A stretch of 27,512 bases of DNA from a bacterium. Its GTDB lineage: Bacteria; KSB1; UBA2214. This document shows, in pieces, positions 16,165-24,086 of this stretch; within the stretch, counting starts at the first letter, position 1; every line of letters starts with the position of its first letter. The stretch covers positions 1-27,512 of the forward strand of contig JAKQKF010000541.1 in assembly GCA_029560815.1 (NCBI GenBank). The letters run 5' to 3'. Position numbers and translations under genes: made by a program. The notes below the pieces were generated by a model. It saw only the letters and a program-made list of their open reading frames with translations. It did no database searches and was not told where the DNA came from.

Positions 16165-19100
16165 CTACTTGATCACTGCAAATTTGCCCACATGGCTGCC
16201 CAACTCGCCGGCGTCGACATGGTAGACATAGACACCGTAGGCGATATCAAGATTATCCTTGGTGAGCATGTTCCATTTGGCCTGGCTGTTGTAGAATGAG
16301 GCATTATGTTCAAGGGTGGAGATCAGCTCGCCCTGCACGGTATAGATGCGGATAGTACACTTCATCGGCAGATGGGTGAAGTGCAGCTCGCGTGAGCCGC
16401 GCCCGGTGGCGTAGGGATTGACCGGTTCCCAGCCCGCGGAGGCGACGTAGGGATTGGGAACCACCTTGATATTTTTCAGTTCCGCCGCGGCCTGGGCCTC
16501 ATCGACCTGCGCCGCGCTGGTGGTGAAGCTGAAGGAGTCGCGGCTGCCGAAAGGCCTGGTGGTGACGACACGCAGGGTATCGCCCGCCTTTGGGTGATAG
16601 CTGCTGGTGTCGTTGCCGGCAAAGTAGAGGCTCCAGGTGACTTTGGTCTCCGCGCCGACCGTTTCGTAAAAGATGATGCGGTCGAAATTGGAGAGCTGGC
16701 CCGGCTCGATGAAGGAAGGACGGATAGCGTAATCCAGGAATGCGTAGGGGATCTCCGTCCGGGTGTCCATATCGACCACCTTGAAGTTGGTCTTCACCCC
16801 GGGGATAGGATAGGCCGCGCCCATCGTGCCGTTGGGGTTCCTGCGGTGAATGGTCAGAGGCGAAGACTCTCCGCTGATATCATCCAGAGCGACGACGGCG
16901 AGATTGACGGGATACTCCACGCCGACCTCATAATAGCCCGCGAAGGAGAATTTGTTGAAAACGTAGGCGTAATTCATCGGAGCGGTGGTGCGAATAACGT
17001 TCCAGTTCGACTTTTCGATGATCTTCTCAACCCGGTTTGCGTTCTCGATATTGAGACGCATGCCATAGAAGAAATCGCGCCCGCCGTCGATGTCGCCGCT
17101 GGTGTCGACCACGGTGTCGGGAATCGCCTGGCCTTCGGCGAGCTGGATGAAAGAGGTTTCCACCAGAGTGAACGGATCGGCCGGATTGGTGACGTCGAAA
17201 ATGCTGTAGCCCGTCGTCATCGGCACCCATTCCTGGAGATCGTTGTTATCGAGATTGGGCTCACCGATGGTCGGCACGCCATCCCCCTCACCGGCATCGC
17301 CGGTTCCGGCGATGCCATCGGCGCCGAGGTCATGCAAGGCCACATCCCAGTCGTTATCATTATCAACCCCGTCCGAGGCGGTATCGGTAAAGCGGACAAG
17401 AATATCGTGGCCGTCCGGAATCATCTTTTCATCCACGATCTCGGCCAGAACCGAGCCGGTGCCGACGGTACCCGCCTCTTTCTCGAGCGGGATCATCTTC
17501 TCGCGTGACTGATAGCCCGCCGCCCTGGCCGCGGCGACGACCGCCACCACATTGGAGCCGAGCGAGACGTTGCCGGCGGCATCGATGCTGATATCAATCG
17601 GGCACTCGACCGGGTTGAAGCCGTTGATCTGATCGCCGCGATCGTACGCTGTGACTGCGTAATAGTAGGTATAGCCGTTGACGACCGTGGTGTCGCGGAA
17701 AGAATGAGCGAGCCCCGTATCATTGCCAAGGTAAAACTCCACGCCGGTACCCGGATAGCTCTCGGCATAAAATCCGGAGATGCCATTCTTGCGGTCGTAC
17801 TGCGCCAGCGGCACGGACATCAGCCGGCTGCCGAGATAGTCGGTGACCGGTTTGGCGTCTTCAAAGCCGGGATCGGAAGCGCGGTAGATGCGGTAGCCTT
17901 CGAAATCGTAGCCGCTGACCGCGTCATAGGAGAATTCCGCCGAATCGTCCCAATAGAGAGTGACCTCGCGGTCACCGACCGAAGCCCAGACCTTGGGAGG
18001 ATTGGGGGCCTTGGCGAAATTGTAGTTTTCGTCATAGATGAACTGGGCGGTCGCTTTCTTGGCGACGATGCCGCTGCGCGGATCGCCCGGCACCCAGGCC
18101 GAATAGATGATGGCGGTGGAGATGCGCTCGGTCTCGCCCGGTTTGAGCGGGAAGTAACCGGAGGCATAGATCCAGTCGCCGTCAACGTTGTTGCCGACGC
18201 CATTGACAAAAGAGCCGGGGGTCGAGTAGGTCCAGAGCTTCTCGTCCTCTTTAAGACCGAACTTGTTGAAGGGATAGAAGAAATAAAAGCTGGTCAGGCC
18301 GAGCTGGTCCGATTCGCTGACGTCGGTCTTGTCGACGTGGGGTTCGCCCGGGGCGCTGGTGTTGGCGCCGGAGGTGGGCAGGCCGTCGCCCTCGCCGAAA
18401 TCCATGGTGTTGAACTGGCCGTCGAGGCCGACATCGTCGGTGATCGGATTCCAGTCGCCGTCGTTGTCGATGCCGTCATCGCGGCGCTCGTCGATAAGCT
18501 TGTTGTCCATCCCCTCGCCGGTGATATAATCGACATATTTCAGGCCAACATAGACATAGCTTTTCTGGGTGACACCGGTGGTGATCTCGATCTCGTTATA
18601 GTTGTTCTCGTCGATCAGGCCGTTGAGGTTGTCATCGACGCCGTTGAAGCGGATCTCCTCGACCTGCTGTCCCGGCCGGAAGACGATGCGGTTGCCCTTG
18701 GGGCCGGTGATCGCCAGCGAGTCGGCCGGCATCTTTTGCACACTGCGTTCAAAATTATTGCCGTAGGAGATCACCACAACATCCTGGCCGGCGGCGAGCT
18801 GCGCCGGCTTGAACATCTCCTCGGTGATGGTCTTGCCCGAGCCCATGGCGCCGTCGCCGTCGTTGTCGATGCCGTCGCGGAAGTTGCCGGGGCTTTCGAG
18901 GAAGGCGCAGCCGGCGATATCGACCGGCGACCAGCCGCCGGAGCCGATGCCGTCATAGTCCCAGGTATAGGTCAGGTTGATCGAGCGGTCGAAGGTGCAG
19001 TTATCATCCTCGCCATCGCCGCCGGCCATATAGCCGCAGATGATGCTGAAGACGACCTTGTCGTAGGTGGTGGTGCCGATGTTGGTGATGTCATAAATAA

Positions 19101-19815
19101 AAAAGAGCACATCCTGGGCCAGCACCTGGGCCCACTGCAGACCGCGCGAGGAGGCTTGCAGGCCGAGGCCGCGGCGGGAGAGATCGGTGGAGTCGGGATA
19201 GAAATTATACTTCGCATCGTTGTAATCGTCCATGACGAAATAGCTTTCCTGGTCGGCGCTGAACTGGTTCTTGCCGAAATAGCCGTTCCAGGCGGCGCGC
19301 TTGGAGTCGTTATCAAAGCTGTCGTTGCGCCAGCCCGGATCATCGGCGATCGCTTCCTTGTCGGGCCAGTAGACCGGCCAGGATTTGGGGATGTGGCTCA
19401 TCGCGACCACATTGGTGTCCTTGCCGGCGTAACCGGGCAGGGCCTCCCAGGTGTACCAGGTGAGAAAGTCCGAGGAGCGGTCGCCCATACGGGGATCGAC
19501 CTTGGGGCCGCGCGGGGTGACGACGGAGTGGATCAGTTTTTTCTCCCGGTCGACGATCTCGGCGCCCACCATCATGAGCTGGTCGCCGATATAAAGATGA
19601 CCGGAGCCCTTGGGCCACTCGCCGGCGATATCCTCCTCGATGCCGGAGACACGGCCGATCAGACCTGAATTGTAATAGGTGGTCTGAATGCGGTTGCCGT
19701 TGTGAAAGCCCTTGCGTTCCTCACTGAACATGCCATGGGGCTTGGGCTGACTGAAAGCTGCGGCGGCGAGCAGAACAAGTCCCGTGATGAGCGTCAATAT
19801 GATTGTTTTTTTCAT
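16165..19815 (-). CDS. Large secreted/surface protein with Por-type (T9SS) C-terminal sorting domain
   Basis: A 1,216-residue protein with signal peptide (TLITGLVLLAAAAFSQ). No catalytic domain was recognised. Acidic Asp/Asn-rich segments resemble calcium-binding thrombospondin type-3-like loops: DGIDNDGDG at about 312-320, NGVDDNLNGLIDENN at about 389-404, and two copies of a longer module starting DGIDNDGDW (about 445-505) and DGVDNDNDW (about 813-862), each running into GEGDG.PT. A fibronectin-III-like domain begins near residue 600 (PPKVWASVGDREVTLYWD). The last 100 residues (VVPNPYVAS .. CTIRIYTVQGELI .. GVYVYHVDAG .. GKFAVIK) match a type A Por secretion C-terminal domain. It lies between a TonB receptor and a PorV homologue in one operon. 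It may capture or present substrate at the surface in place of a SusD protein; that is a hypothesis. Confidence 0.85.
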   Translation of the reverse strand: MKKTIILTLITGLVLLAAAAFSQPKPHGMFSEERKGFHNGNRIQTTYYNSGLIGRVSGIEEDIAGEWPKGSGHLYIGDQLMMVGAEIVDREKKLIHSVVTPRGPKVDPRMGDRSSDFLTWYTWEALPGYAGKDTNVVAMSHIPKSWPVYWPDKEAIADDPGWRNDSFDNDSKRAAWNGYFGKNQFSADQESYFVMDDYNDAKYNFYPDSTDLSRRGLGLQASSRGLQWAQVLAQDVLFFIYDITNIGTTTYDKVVFSIICGYMAGGDGEDDNCTFDRSINLTYTWDYDGIGSGGWSPVDIAGCAFLESPGNFRDGIDNDGDGAMGSGKTITEEMFKPAQLAAGQDVVVISYGNNFERSVQKMPADSLAITGPKGNRIVFRPGQQVEEIRFNGVDDNLNGLIDENNYNEIEITTGVTQKSYVYVGLKYVDYITGEGMDNKLIDERRDDGIDNDGDWNPITDDVGLDGQFNTMDFGEGDGLPTSGANTSAPGEPHVDKTDVSESDQLGLTSFYFFYPFNKFGLKEDEKLWTYSTPGSFVNGVGNNVDGDWIYASGYFPLKPGETERISTAIIYSAWVPGDPRSGIVAKKATAQFIYDENYNFAKAPNPPKVWASVGDREVTLYWDDSAEFSYDAVSGYDFEGYRIYRASDPGFEDAKPVTDYLGSRLMSVPLAQYDRKNGISGFYAESYPGTGVEFYLGNDTGLAHSFRDTTVVNGYTYYYAVTAYDRGDQINGFNPVECPIDISIDAAGNVSLGSNVVAVVAAARAAGYQSREKMIPLEKEAGTVGTGSVLAEIVDEKMIPDGHDILVRFTDTASDGVDNDNDWDVALHDLGADGIAGTGDAGEGDGVPTIGEPNLDNNDLQEWVPMTTGYSIFDVTNPADPFTLVETSFIQLAEGQAIPDTVVDTSGDIDGGRDFFYGMRLNIENANRVEKIIEKSNWNVIRTTAPMNYAYVFNKFSFAGYYEVGVEYPVNLAVVALDDISGESSPLTIHRRNPNGTMGAAYPIPGVKTNFKVVDMDTRTEIPYAFLDYAIRPSFIEPGQLSNFDRIIFYETVGAETKVTWSLYFAGNDTSSYHPKAGDTLRVVTTRPFGSRDSFSFTTSAAQVDEAQAAAELKNIKVVPNPYVASAGWEPVNPYATGRGSRELHFTHLPMKCTIRIYTVQGELISTLEHNASFYNSQAKWNMLTKDNLDIAYGVYVYHVDAGELGSHVGKFAVIK

Positions 19816-19873
19816 GCTGTATGGTCCCTTATGTTAGCTCAGTTCGCTCTCAAAACATCCTGCACCAAGCCGG

Positions 19874-22786
19874 TTAAAAACCCAGCGAAAAGCCAAGCTG
19901 CACCTGCCTGGGCTCGATATACCATTCGGGATGGTTGGCATTATCCTCGATAGTGCTGACGCGGTTGGCATCAAAGCTGGCGTTGCGGGTCTGCAGGGTG
20001 TACCTGGGACTGCCGCTGTCGCTCCAGACGTTGGTGGCGGCGCGCTGATCGAAAAGATTAAAGATGTAAGCGAAGAGCGAAAAACTCTGCTTGCCGAGCC
20101 TGAAGGTCTTGAAGAGACGAAGGTCGGTGGAATTGATCGCCGGCTTGCGGGAGCTGTTTTCCGCAAGGCCGCTGAACGAGCTGCTGCCGGAGGAGACCCC
20201 GGGAGGAAAGGTCGGCGTGTAGGGGGTGCCGGTCCAGTATTTGACCAGCAGGCTGGCCCGCCAGGTGCTGGTGCCCACGCTCAGATTGCCGTTGATGGTG
20301 TGACGCTGGTCCCATCCCAGCGGTGTGAGCTGTATGCGCGGGGCCTTGTCGCTGAGGCGGTCGTTGTATGAATCCTTGGGATCGGAGGCGCTCCCCTCGG
20401 CCACCATAAAGCTGTAGTCGAGGCCGGCCTCGAAATAGCTGGAGTAGCGTTTGGTCAGGGCCAGGGTTACACCCTTGACGTTGGAATAATCCTTGTTCTC
20501 GAACTGGGTGTAGGCGACGCTGGCCAGATAGGTCGGGATGGAGTAGCTGGCGCCCACCCAGTCGCGGACGTCGCGGTAGAACATGGTCAACTCAGCGCCC
20601 AGATCGGCGGTGATCTGCTGGGAAAGGCCAATCTCGTACTGCACTGTGCGCTGGGGCTTGAGGTCCGCATTGCTGAGAAAGGTGGAGTTGCCCGAGGTGG
20701 TCGTCACTTCGAGATCCGGATTGGAGGTGTCGGTGCCGTCGTTGGCGCCATAGAGCTGGCGGAAAGTCGGGATCTGGAAGAAATGGCCGTAGGAGAAGTG
20801 GATGACGCCGCGATCGGTGATCGGATAGGCGATGCCGAAGCGCGGACTGAGGGCCATTTTGGCCGTGGCATCCTTGTACCAGAAAGCCTGGCGTTCAGCC
20901 ACAGTATACTGGACCAGCTCCGACTCGGGGGTGTCAGGCGTATAGTTCTTGTACTTGTTGTAGGGATCGAAGGGATCGTAGATATTGGGATCCATGGGAT
21001 CGGCCAGCACCTTGCCGCGCGAATTGAAATAGTCGAAGCGCAGGCCGAAATTGACGATCATATCGTTGAATTCCATTTTGTCCTGGGCATAGAGCGAGAA
21101 CTCGACCGGCTTTTGCGAGTAGCCGTTGTGATCCGGCGTTCTGCGGTCGGGGATGGAGGGGCGGAAAGGCACAATCTGCTCGTTGCCCTCTTGCGCCGGG
21201 ATGATATAGAATTCATCAAGGGTCAGGTTGTTGAAGCGGCCCTCAAGACCGGCCTTGATCTGATGGTTCTTGGTGATCTGACTGGTAATATCGAACTTGG
21301 CGACATCATAGGTGGTGTTGCGCTTGAAATGCTGCAGCTGCGTGCCGGCATCGGAAAAGCTCCAGTTGGAGGGCGCTGTCAGCGAGTCGCCATGAACATA
21401 GCCCTCGGCATCCTTGCCGATGCGATAGCTGATCGAGGTGGTCCCGTCTTCGGCGAAGGTGGTGTCGGCGATATAGGAGACCGAGTTGTAGGGATCTTCG
21501 TAGAGATAGTGCTTATAGTCGGTCGAAGAGTGGGTATACTTGACCTCGTAAAAGGTGCGCATGCTGACGGTGTGGGTGAAGGTCAGCGTATTGTTGAGGG
21601 CGTTTTCAAAGCGCCGGTAGTTCGCATCGGGATTGTATTTGTAATAGCTGTCATACCACCGGAAGTTGTTCTGGTTGCCCATCAGGGCATAGGTCAGCTT
21701 CATGTTGCCGCTGAGCCGGTAGGCCAGTTTGCCCTGACCGGTGAATTTGGCGAAGGGATTCATCGAGACCAGCTCGCCGTCTCCCTTGAGCCCCTGCGGC
21801 GTGAACCAGCGCTTGCCGTAGAGATAGCCGTCATTGCTGAAATAGCGGCCGGTGACGAAGAAGGTCAGCTTGTCCTTGAGCAGCGGGCCGCTGAGGCTTC
21901 CCTGCACATTGTAGATCGGGTTGAAGCTGCGCAGGGCATTGGTCTTGCTGTAGCTGCCCTCCTGGGGCGAACGGATGGCCGAAATCTCATCCGAGTTGGG
22001 CTCCAGCACCCAGTAGGTGTCATCGTCGTAGCTGAGGTAATCGCCGACATAGCTGGAGAACTCGCCGTGCAGCTTTTCTCCGCCTTCCTTGGTGACGATA
22101 TTGACCACGGCCGACATCGCCTGGCCGTATTCGGCATTGAAGGTGCCGCTGATGACCTGCAGTTCCTGGACCGACGAGTTCTCGATCTGCACGCCCATAT
22201 TGCCGGAGTAGCCGTCGGTGGCGGCGATGCCGTCAACCCAGTAGGCGACTTCGCCGGAGCGGCCGCCGCGGACGTGAATACCACCCACGCCGTCGCGCAC
22301 CAGACCGGCCTGCAGTTCGAGCACATCGGCCACTTCCTGGACCGGCATGGCGGTGATCTCATCGGCGCTGACCGCGGCCATCGAGGAGGTCTTGTCTTTC
22401 TGCACGATGGGACGGTCGGCAACAACCGTCACCTGCTCGCCGACATCGACCACGGTCTGGCTGAGGCTGACGTTGATGGTGGTGGTCATGTCGACCGAGA
22501 CCTTGACGTTGGAGACGGATTTGGCTTGATAGCCGATCATTTTGACCTGCATGGTGTAGGTGCCCGGGGGGACGTTGATGATCATCAGATCGCCATCATA
22601 GTCGGTGACCGCGCCGAGCATGGTGCCTTCCAGCACCACATTGACGCCGGGCAGGGTCTCGCCGGTCCTGTCGTCCTTCACCTTGCCGACGATCTTGCCG
22701 GTGGTGCCGGCAAAGGCCAGAAGGGGAAGAAGCAGAGCAAAGACCGCGAGCCAGGTCAGGGAAGTTTGCAGCGGCTTGTTCATCAT
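19874..22786 (-). CDS. TonB-dependent receptor with carboxypeptidase-regulatory-like N-terminal domain
   Basis: A 970-residue outer-membrane transporter. A signal peptide (LTWLAVFALLLPLLAFA) precedes a CarboxypepD_reg-like domain at about residues 28-110 (GKIVGKVKDDRTGETLPGVNVVL, VPPGTYTMQVKMIGYQ), a plug (SADEITAMPVQEVADVLELQAG, GIHVRGGRSGEVAYWVDGI, ISGTFNAEYGQAMSAVVNIVTKEGG) and a long barrel ending LGFSLGF with the terminal Phe used for BAM recognition. The domain order resembles SusC-type and related FCB receptors, but no SusD follows; a large Por-type secreted protein does. Two ATGs in tandem (22786 and 22783) follow AAGGA; the second has the more usual spacing. It lies 35 bases after lacI and is probably under its control. 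The substrate is unknown. Confidence 0.93.
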   Translation of the reverse strand: MMNKPLQTSLTWLAVFALLLPLLAFAGTTGKIVGKVKDDRTGETLPGVNVVLEGTMLGAVTDYDGDLMIINVPPGTYTMQVKMIGYQAKSVSNVKVSVDMTTTINVSLSQTVVDVGEQVTVVADRPIVQKDKTSSMAAVSADEITAMPVQEVADVLELQAGLVRDGVGGIHVRGGRSGEVAYWVDGIAATDGYSGNMGVQIENSSVQELQVISGTFNAEYGQAMSAVVNIVTKEGGEKLHGEFSSYVGDYLSYDDDTYWVLEPNSDEISAIRSPQEGSYSKTNALRSFNPIYNVQGSLSGPLLKDKLTFFVTGRYFSNDGYLYGKRWFTPQGLKGDGELVSMNPFAKFTGQGKLAYRLSGNMKLTYALMGNQNNFRWYDSYYKYNPDANYRRFENALNNTLTFTHTVSMRTFYEVKYTHSSTDYKHYLYEDPYNSVSYIADTTFAEDGTTSISYRIGKDAEGYVHGDSLTAPSNWSFSDAGTQLQHFKRNTTYDVAKFDITSQITKNHQIKAGLEGRFNNLTLDEFYIIPAQEGNEQIVPFRPSIPDRRTPDHNGYSQKPVEFSLYAQDKMEFNDMIVNFGLRFDYFNSRGKVLADPMDPNIYDPFDPYNKYKNYTPDTPESELVQYTVAERQAFWYKDATAKMALSPRFGIAYPITDRGVIHFSYGHFFQIPTFRQLYGANDGTDTSNPDLEVTTTSGNSTFLSNADLKPQRTVQYEIGLSQQITADLGAELTMFYRDVRDWVGASYSIPTYLASVAYTQFENKDYSNVKGVTLALTKRYSSYFEAGLDYSFMVAEGSASDPKDSYNDRLSDKAPRIQLTPLGWDQRHTINGNLSVGTSTWRASLLVKYWTGTPYTPTFPPGVSSGSSSFSGLAENSSRKPAINSTDLRLFKTFRLGKQSFSLFAYIFNLFDQRAATNVWSDSGSPRYTLQTRNASFDANRVSTIEDNANHPEWYIEPRQVQLGFSLGF

Positions 22787-22821
22787 GGTTTTCCTTTGCA
22801 GCTAATTAGGGATAGTGGATT

Positions 22822-23883
22822 TCACGCTTGCTGTTGTACAGTTTCAGATTCTGTCCGGACATGAAAGGCCTGCCGGGAGCCGCAGCTCTCGCGAACGATG
22901 AGTTCGGCTTCGAGTTCGTGATGGAAATCGCCGTTCTGCGTCCCCTCGATCCGTTCAAGCAGACGGGTGACGGCCATGCGCCCCATCGCGGCGATGGGCT
23001 GGCGCATGGTGGTAAGGCCGACGAACTTGGCGAATTCGATGTCGTCAAAGCCCACCAGGGCCAGGTCGTGGGGGATACGCACCCCGGCCTCCTTGGCGGC
23101 GCACATCACGCCGAGGCTCTGGACGTCGCTGGCGACAAACAGGGCGGTGGGCAGGCTCTTGTTCTGGGCGATGAGACGCTGCATCGCCGCATAGCCGGCC
23201 GCCTCGTTAAAACCGTGCTCCCCGGCCTTGGCGTCACAGACGACCAGGTCGCGCTCGTCGAAGCCCAGATCATGGCTCCGGAGAGCCTGCTGGAATCCCT
23301 CAAAGCGCAGTTTTGCCGGGTAGCTGGAGAGATGCCCGTTGATCATGCCGATACGGCGGTGCCCCAGCCCGATGAGATGGCTGGTGGCGGCGAAAGCCCC
23401 CGCCCGGTTCGCAATCTCGACCGAGTCGAGATCGACATGCATATGGTCGATGAGGACCACCGGCAGATGGGCGGCGATAAATTTCTCCGCATAGCCCTCC
23501 ATGACACCAAGAGAGATGATCAGCACCCCGTCGCAGCGGCGTTCGCTTAAAACACGGTCGATGGTGCGGTCGCGGCGGTTCATGCGGTCGACGCTGAAGA
23601 GGATCAGATCATAATTGGAGAGGGAAAGGGCGCGCTGGACGCTCTTGAGGAGTTCGACATAGAAATAGTTGGTGAAGAAGGGGACGACGCTGGCGATGGT
23701 GTTGGTTTTTTTGCGGGCGAGGCTTTGCGCGAGGGCGTGGGGTTGGTAGTGGAGTTCATCAGCGATATCGAGGATGCGGGCTTTGGTGCGTGCGTTGATG
23801 TGGGGGCTGTTGTTGATCGCCCGGGAGACCGTGCCGATCCCCACACCAGCTCTTTTAGCCACATCGTAGATGGTTGCTGCCAA
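22822..23883 (-). CDS. LacI/GalR-family transcriptional repressor
   Basis: A 353-residue regulator when started at TTG 23883. The N-terminus (ATIYDVAKRAGVGIGTVSRAINNS) is the LacI helix-turn-helix, followed by the hinge (HYQPHALAQSLARKK) and a periplasmic-binding-protein-like effector domain (PVVLIDHMH, GHRRIGMINGH, PTALFVASDVQSLGVM, DLALVGFDDIEFA). The frame is open to ATG 24030, but those 49 extra codons encode a basic, non-conserved stretch and would include the promoter and operator. The TTG has GGAG six bases upstream and places the HTH at the usual position. It heads the operon containing the TonB receptor, secreted protein and PorV, so it most likely represses them until a sugar or sugar-like effector binds. 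Confidence 0.93.
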   Translation of the reverse strand: MAATIYDVAKRAGVGIGTVSRAINNSPHINARTKARILDIADELHYQPHALAQSLARKKTNTIASVVPFFTNYFYVELLKSVQRALSLSNYDLILFSVDRMNRRDRTIDRVLSERRCDGVLIISLGVMEGYAEKFIAAHLPVVLIDHMHVDLDSVEIANRAGAFAATSHLIGLGHRRIGMINGHLSSYPAKLRFEGFQQALRSHDLGFDERDLVVCDAKAGEHGFNEAAGYAAMQRLIAQNKSLPTALFVASDVQSLGVMCAAKEAGVRIPHDLALVGFDDIEFAKFVGLTTMRQPIAAMGRMAVTRLLERIEGTQNGDFHHELEAELIVRESCGSRQAFHVRTESETVQQQA

Positions 23884-23960
23884 ACCGCTCTCCGGCCGGT
23901 TGCTCCCTGCGCTCCTCGGGAACCCCTCCCCTCTGCGGTCCCGGGGCAGGGGCCGTATCA

Positions 23961-23972
23961 GGAAGCGCTTCC
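23961..23972. promoter_or_regulatory. LacI-family operator (perfect palindrome)
   Basis: GGAAGCGCTTCC is a perfect 12-base palindrome with the central CG typical of LacI/GalR operators. It lies about 8-19 bases downstream of the predicted transcription start of the lacI operon and about 78 bases before the TTG start codon. That position suits repression by blocking early transcription, so autoregulation is likely. I saw no second perfect copy in the window. Confidence 0.72.
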
Positions 23973-23986
23973 AAAAATTTATAACC

Positions 23987-24015
23987 ATTTTACAAAATAT
24001 AGAACTTATTGTCAA
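23987..24015 (-). promoter_or_regulatory. Strong sigma-70-type promoter of the lacI operon
   Basis: On the minus strand TTGACA (24015-24010) is a perfect -35 hexamer, spaced 17 bases from TAAAAT (23992-23987), one base from the -10 consensus. The predicted start is near 23980, so the palindromic operator lies just inside the transcript. The surrounding DNA is much more A/T-rich than the genes on either side. Confidence 0.75.
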
Positions 24016-24049
24016 GGACTTTTTAAACACGCCAAGGCGCAGTTATCTC

Positions 24050-24078
24050 TTGATTAACCGGCTAAAAACAGGTATATT
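24050..24078 (+). promoter_or_regulatory. Promoter of the histidine kinase gene, predicted leaderless
   Basis: TTGATT (24050-24055) and TATATT (24073-24078) are separated by 17 bases. The kinase ATG begins only nine bases after the -10 box, where transcription should start. No ribosome binding site is visible before the ATG, so a leaderless or nearly leaderless mRNA is predicted. Confidence 0.55.
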
Positions 24079-24086
24079 GCCCAATC

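Noticed and set aside
996..22864. Very long open frames on the plus strand opposite the minus-strand genes (for example 996-2102, 3914-5254, 11457-13283, 17704-19668, 20783-22864)
   Set aside because: They are mirror frames caused by high GC at third codon positions. Their products are low-complexity Gly/Ala/Asp/His-rich, lack domain motifs and signal peptides, and lie opposite genes with clear families.
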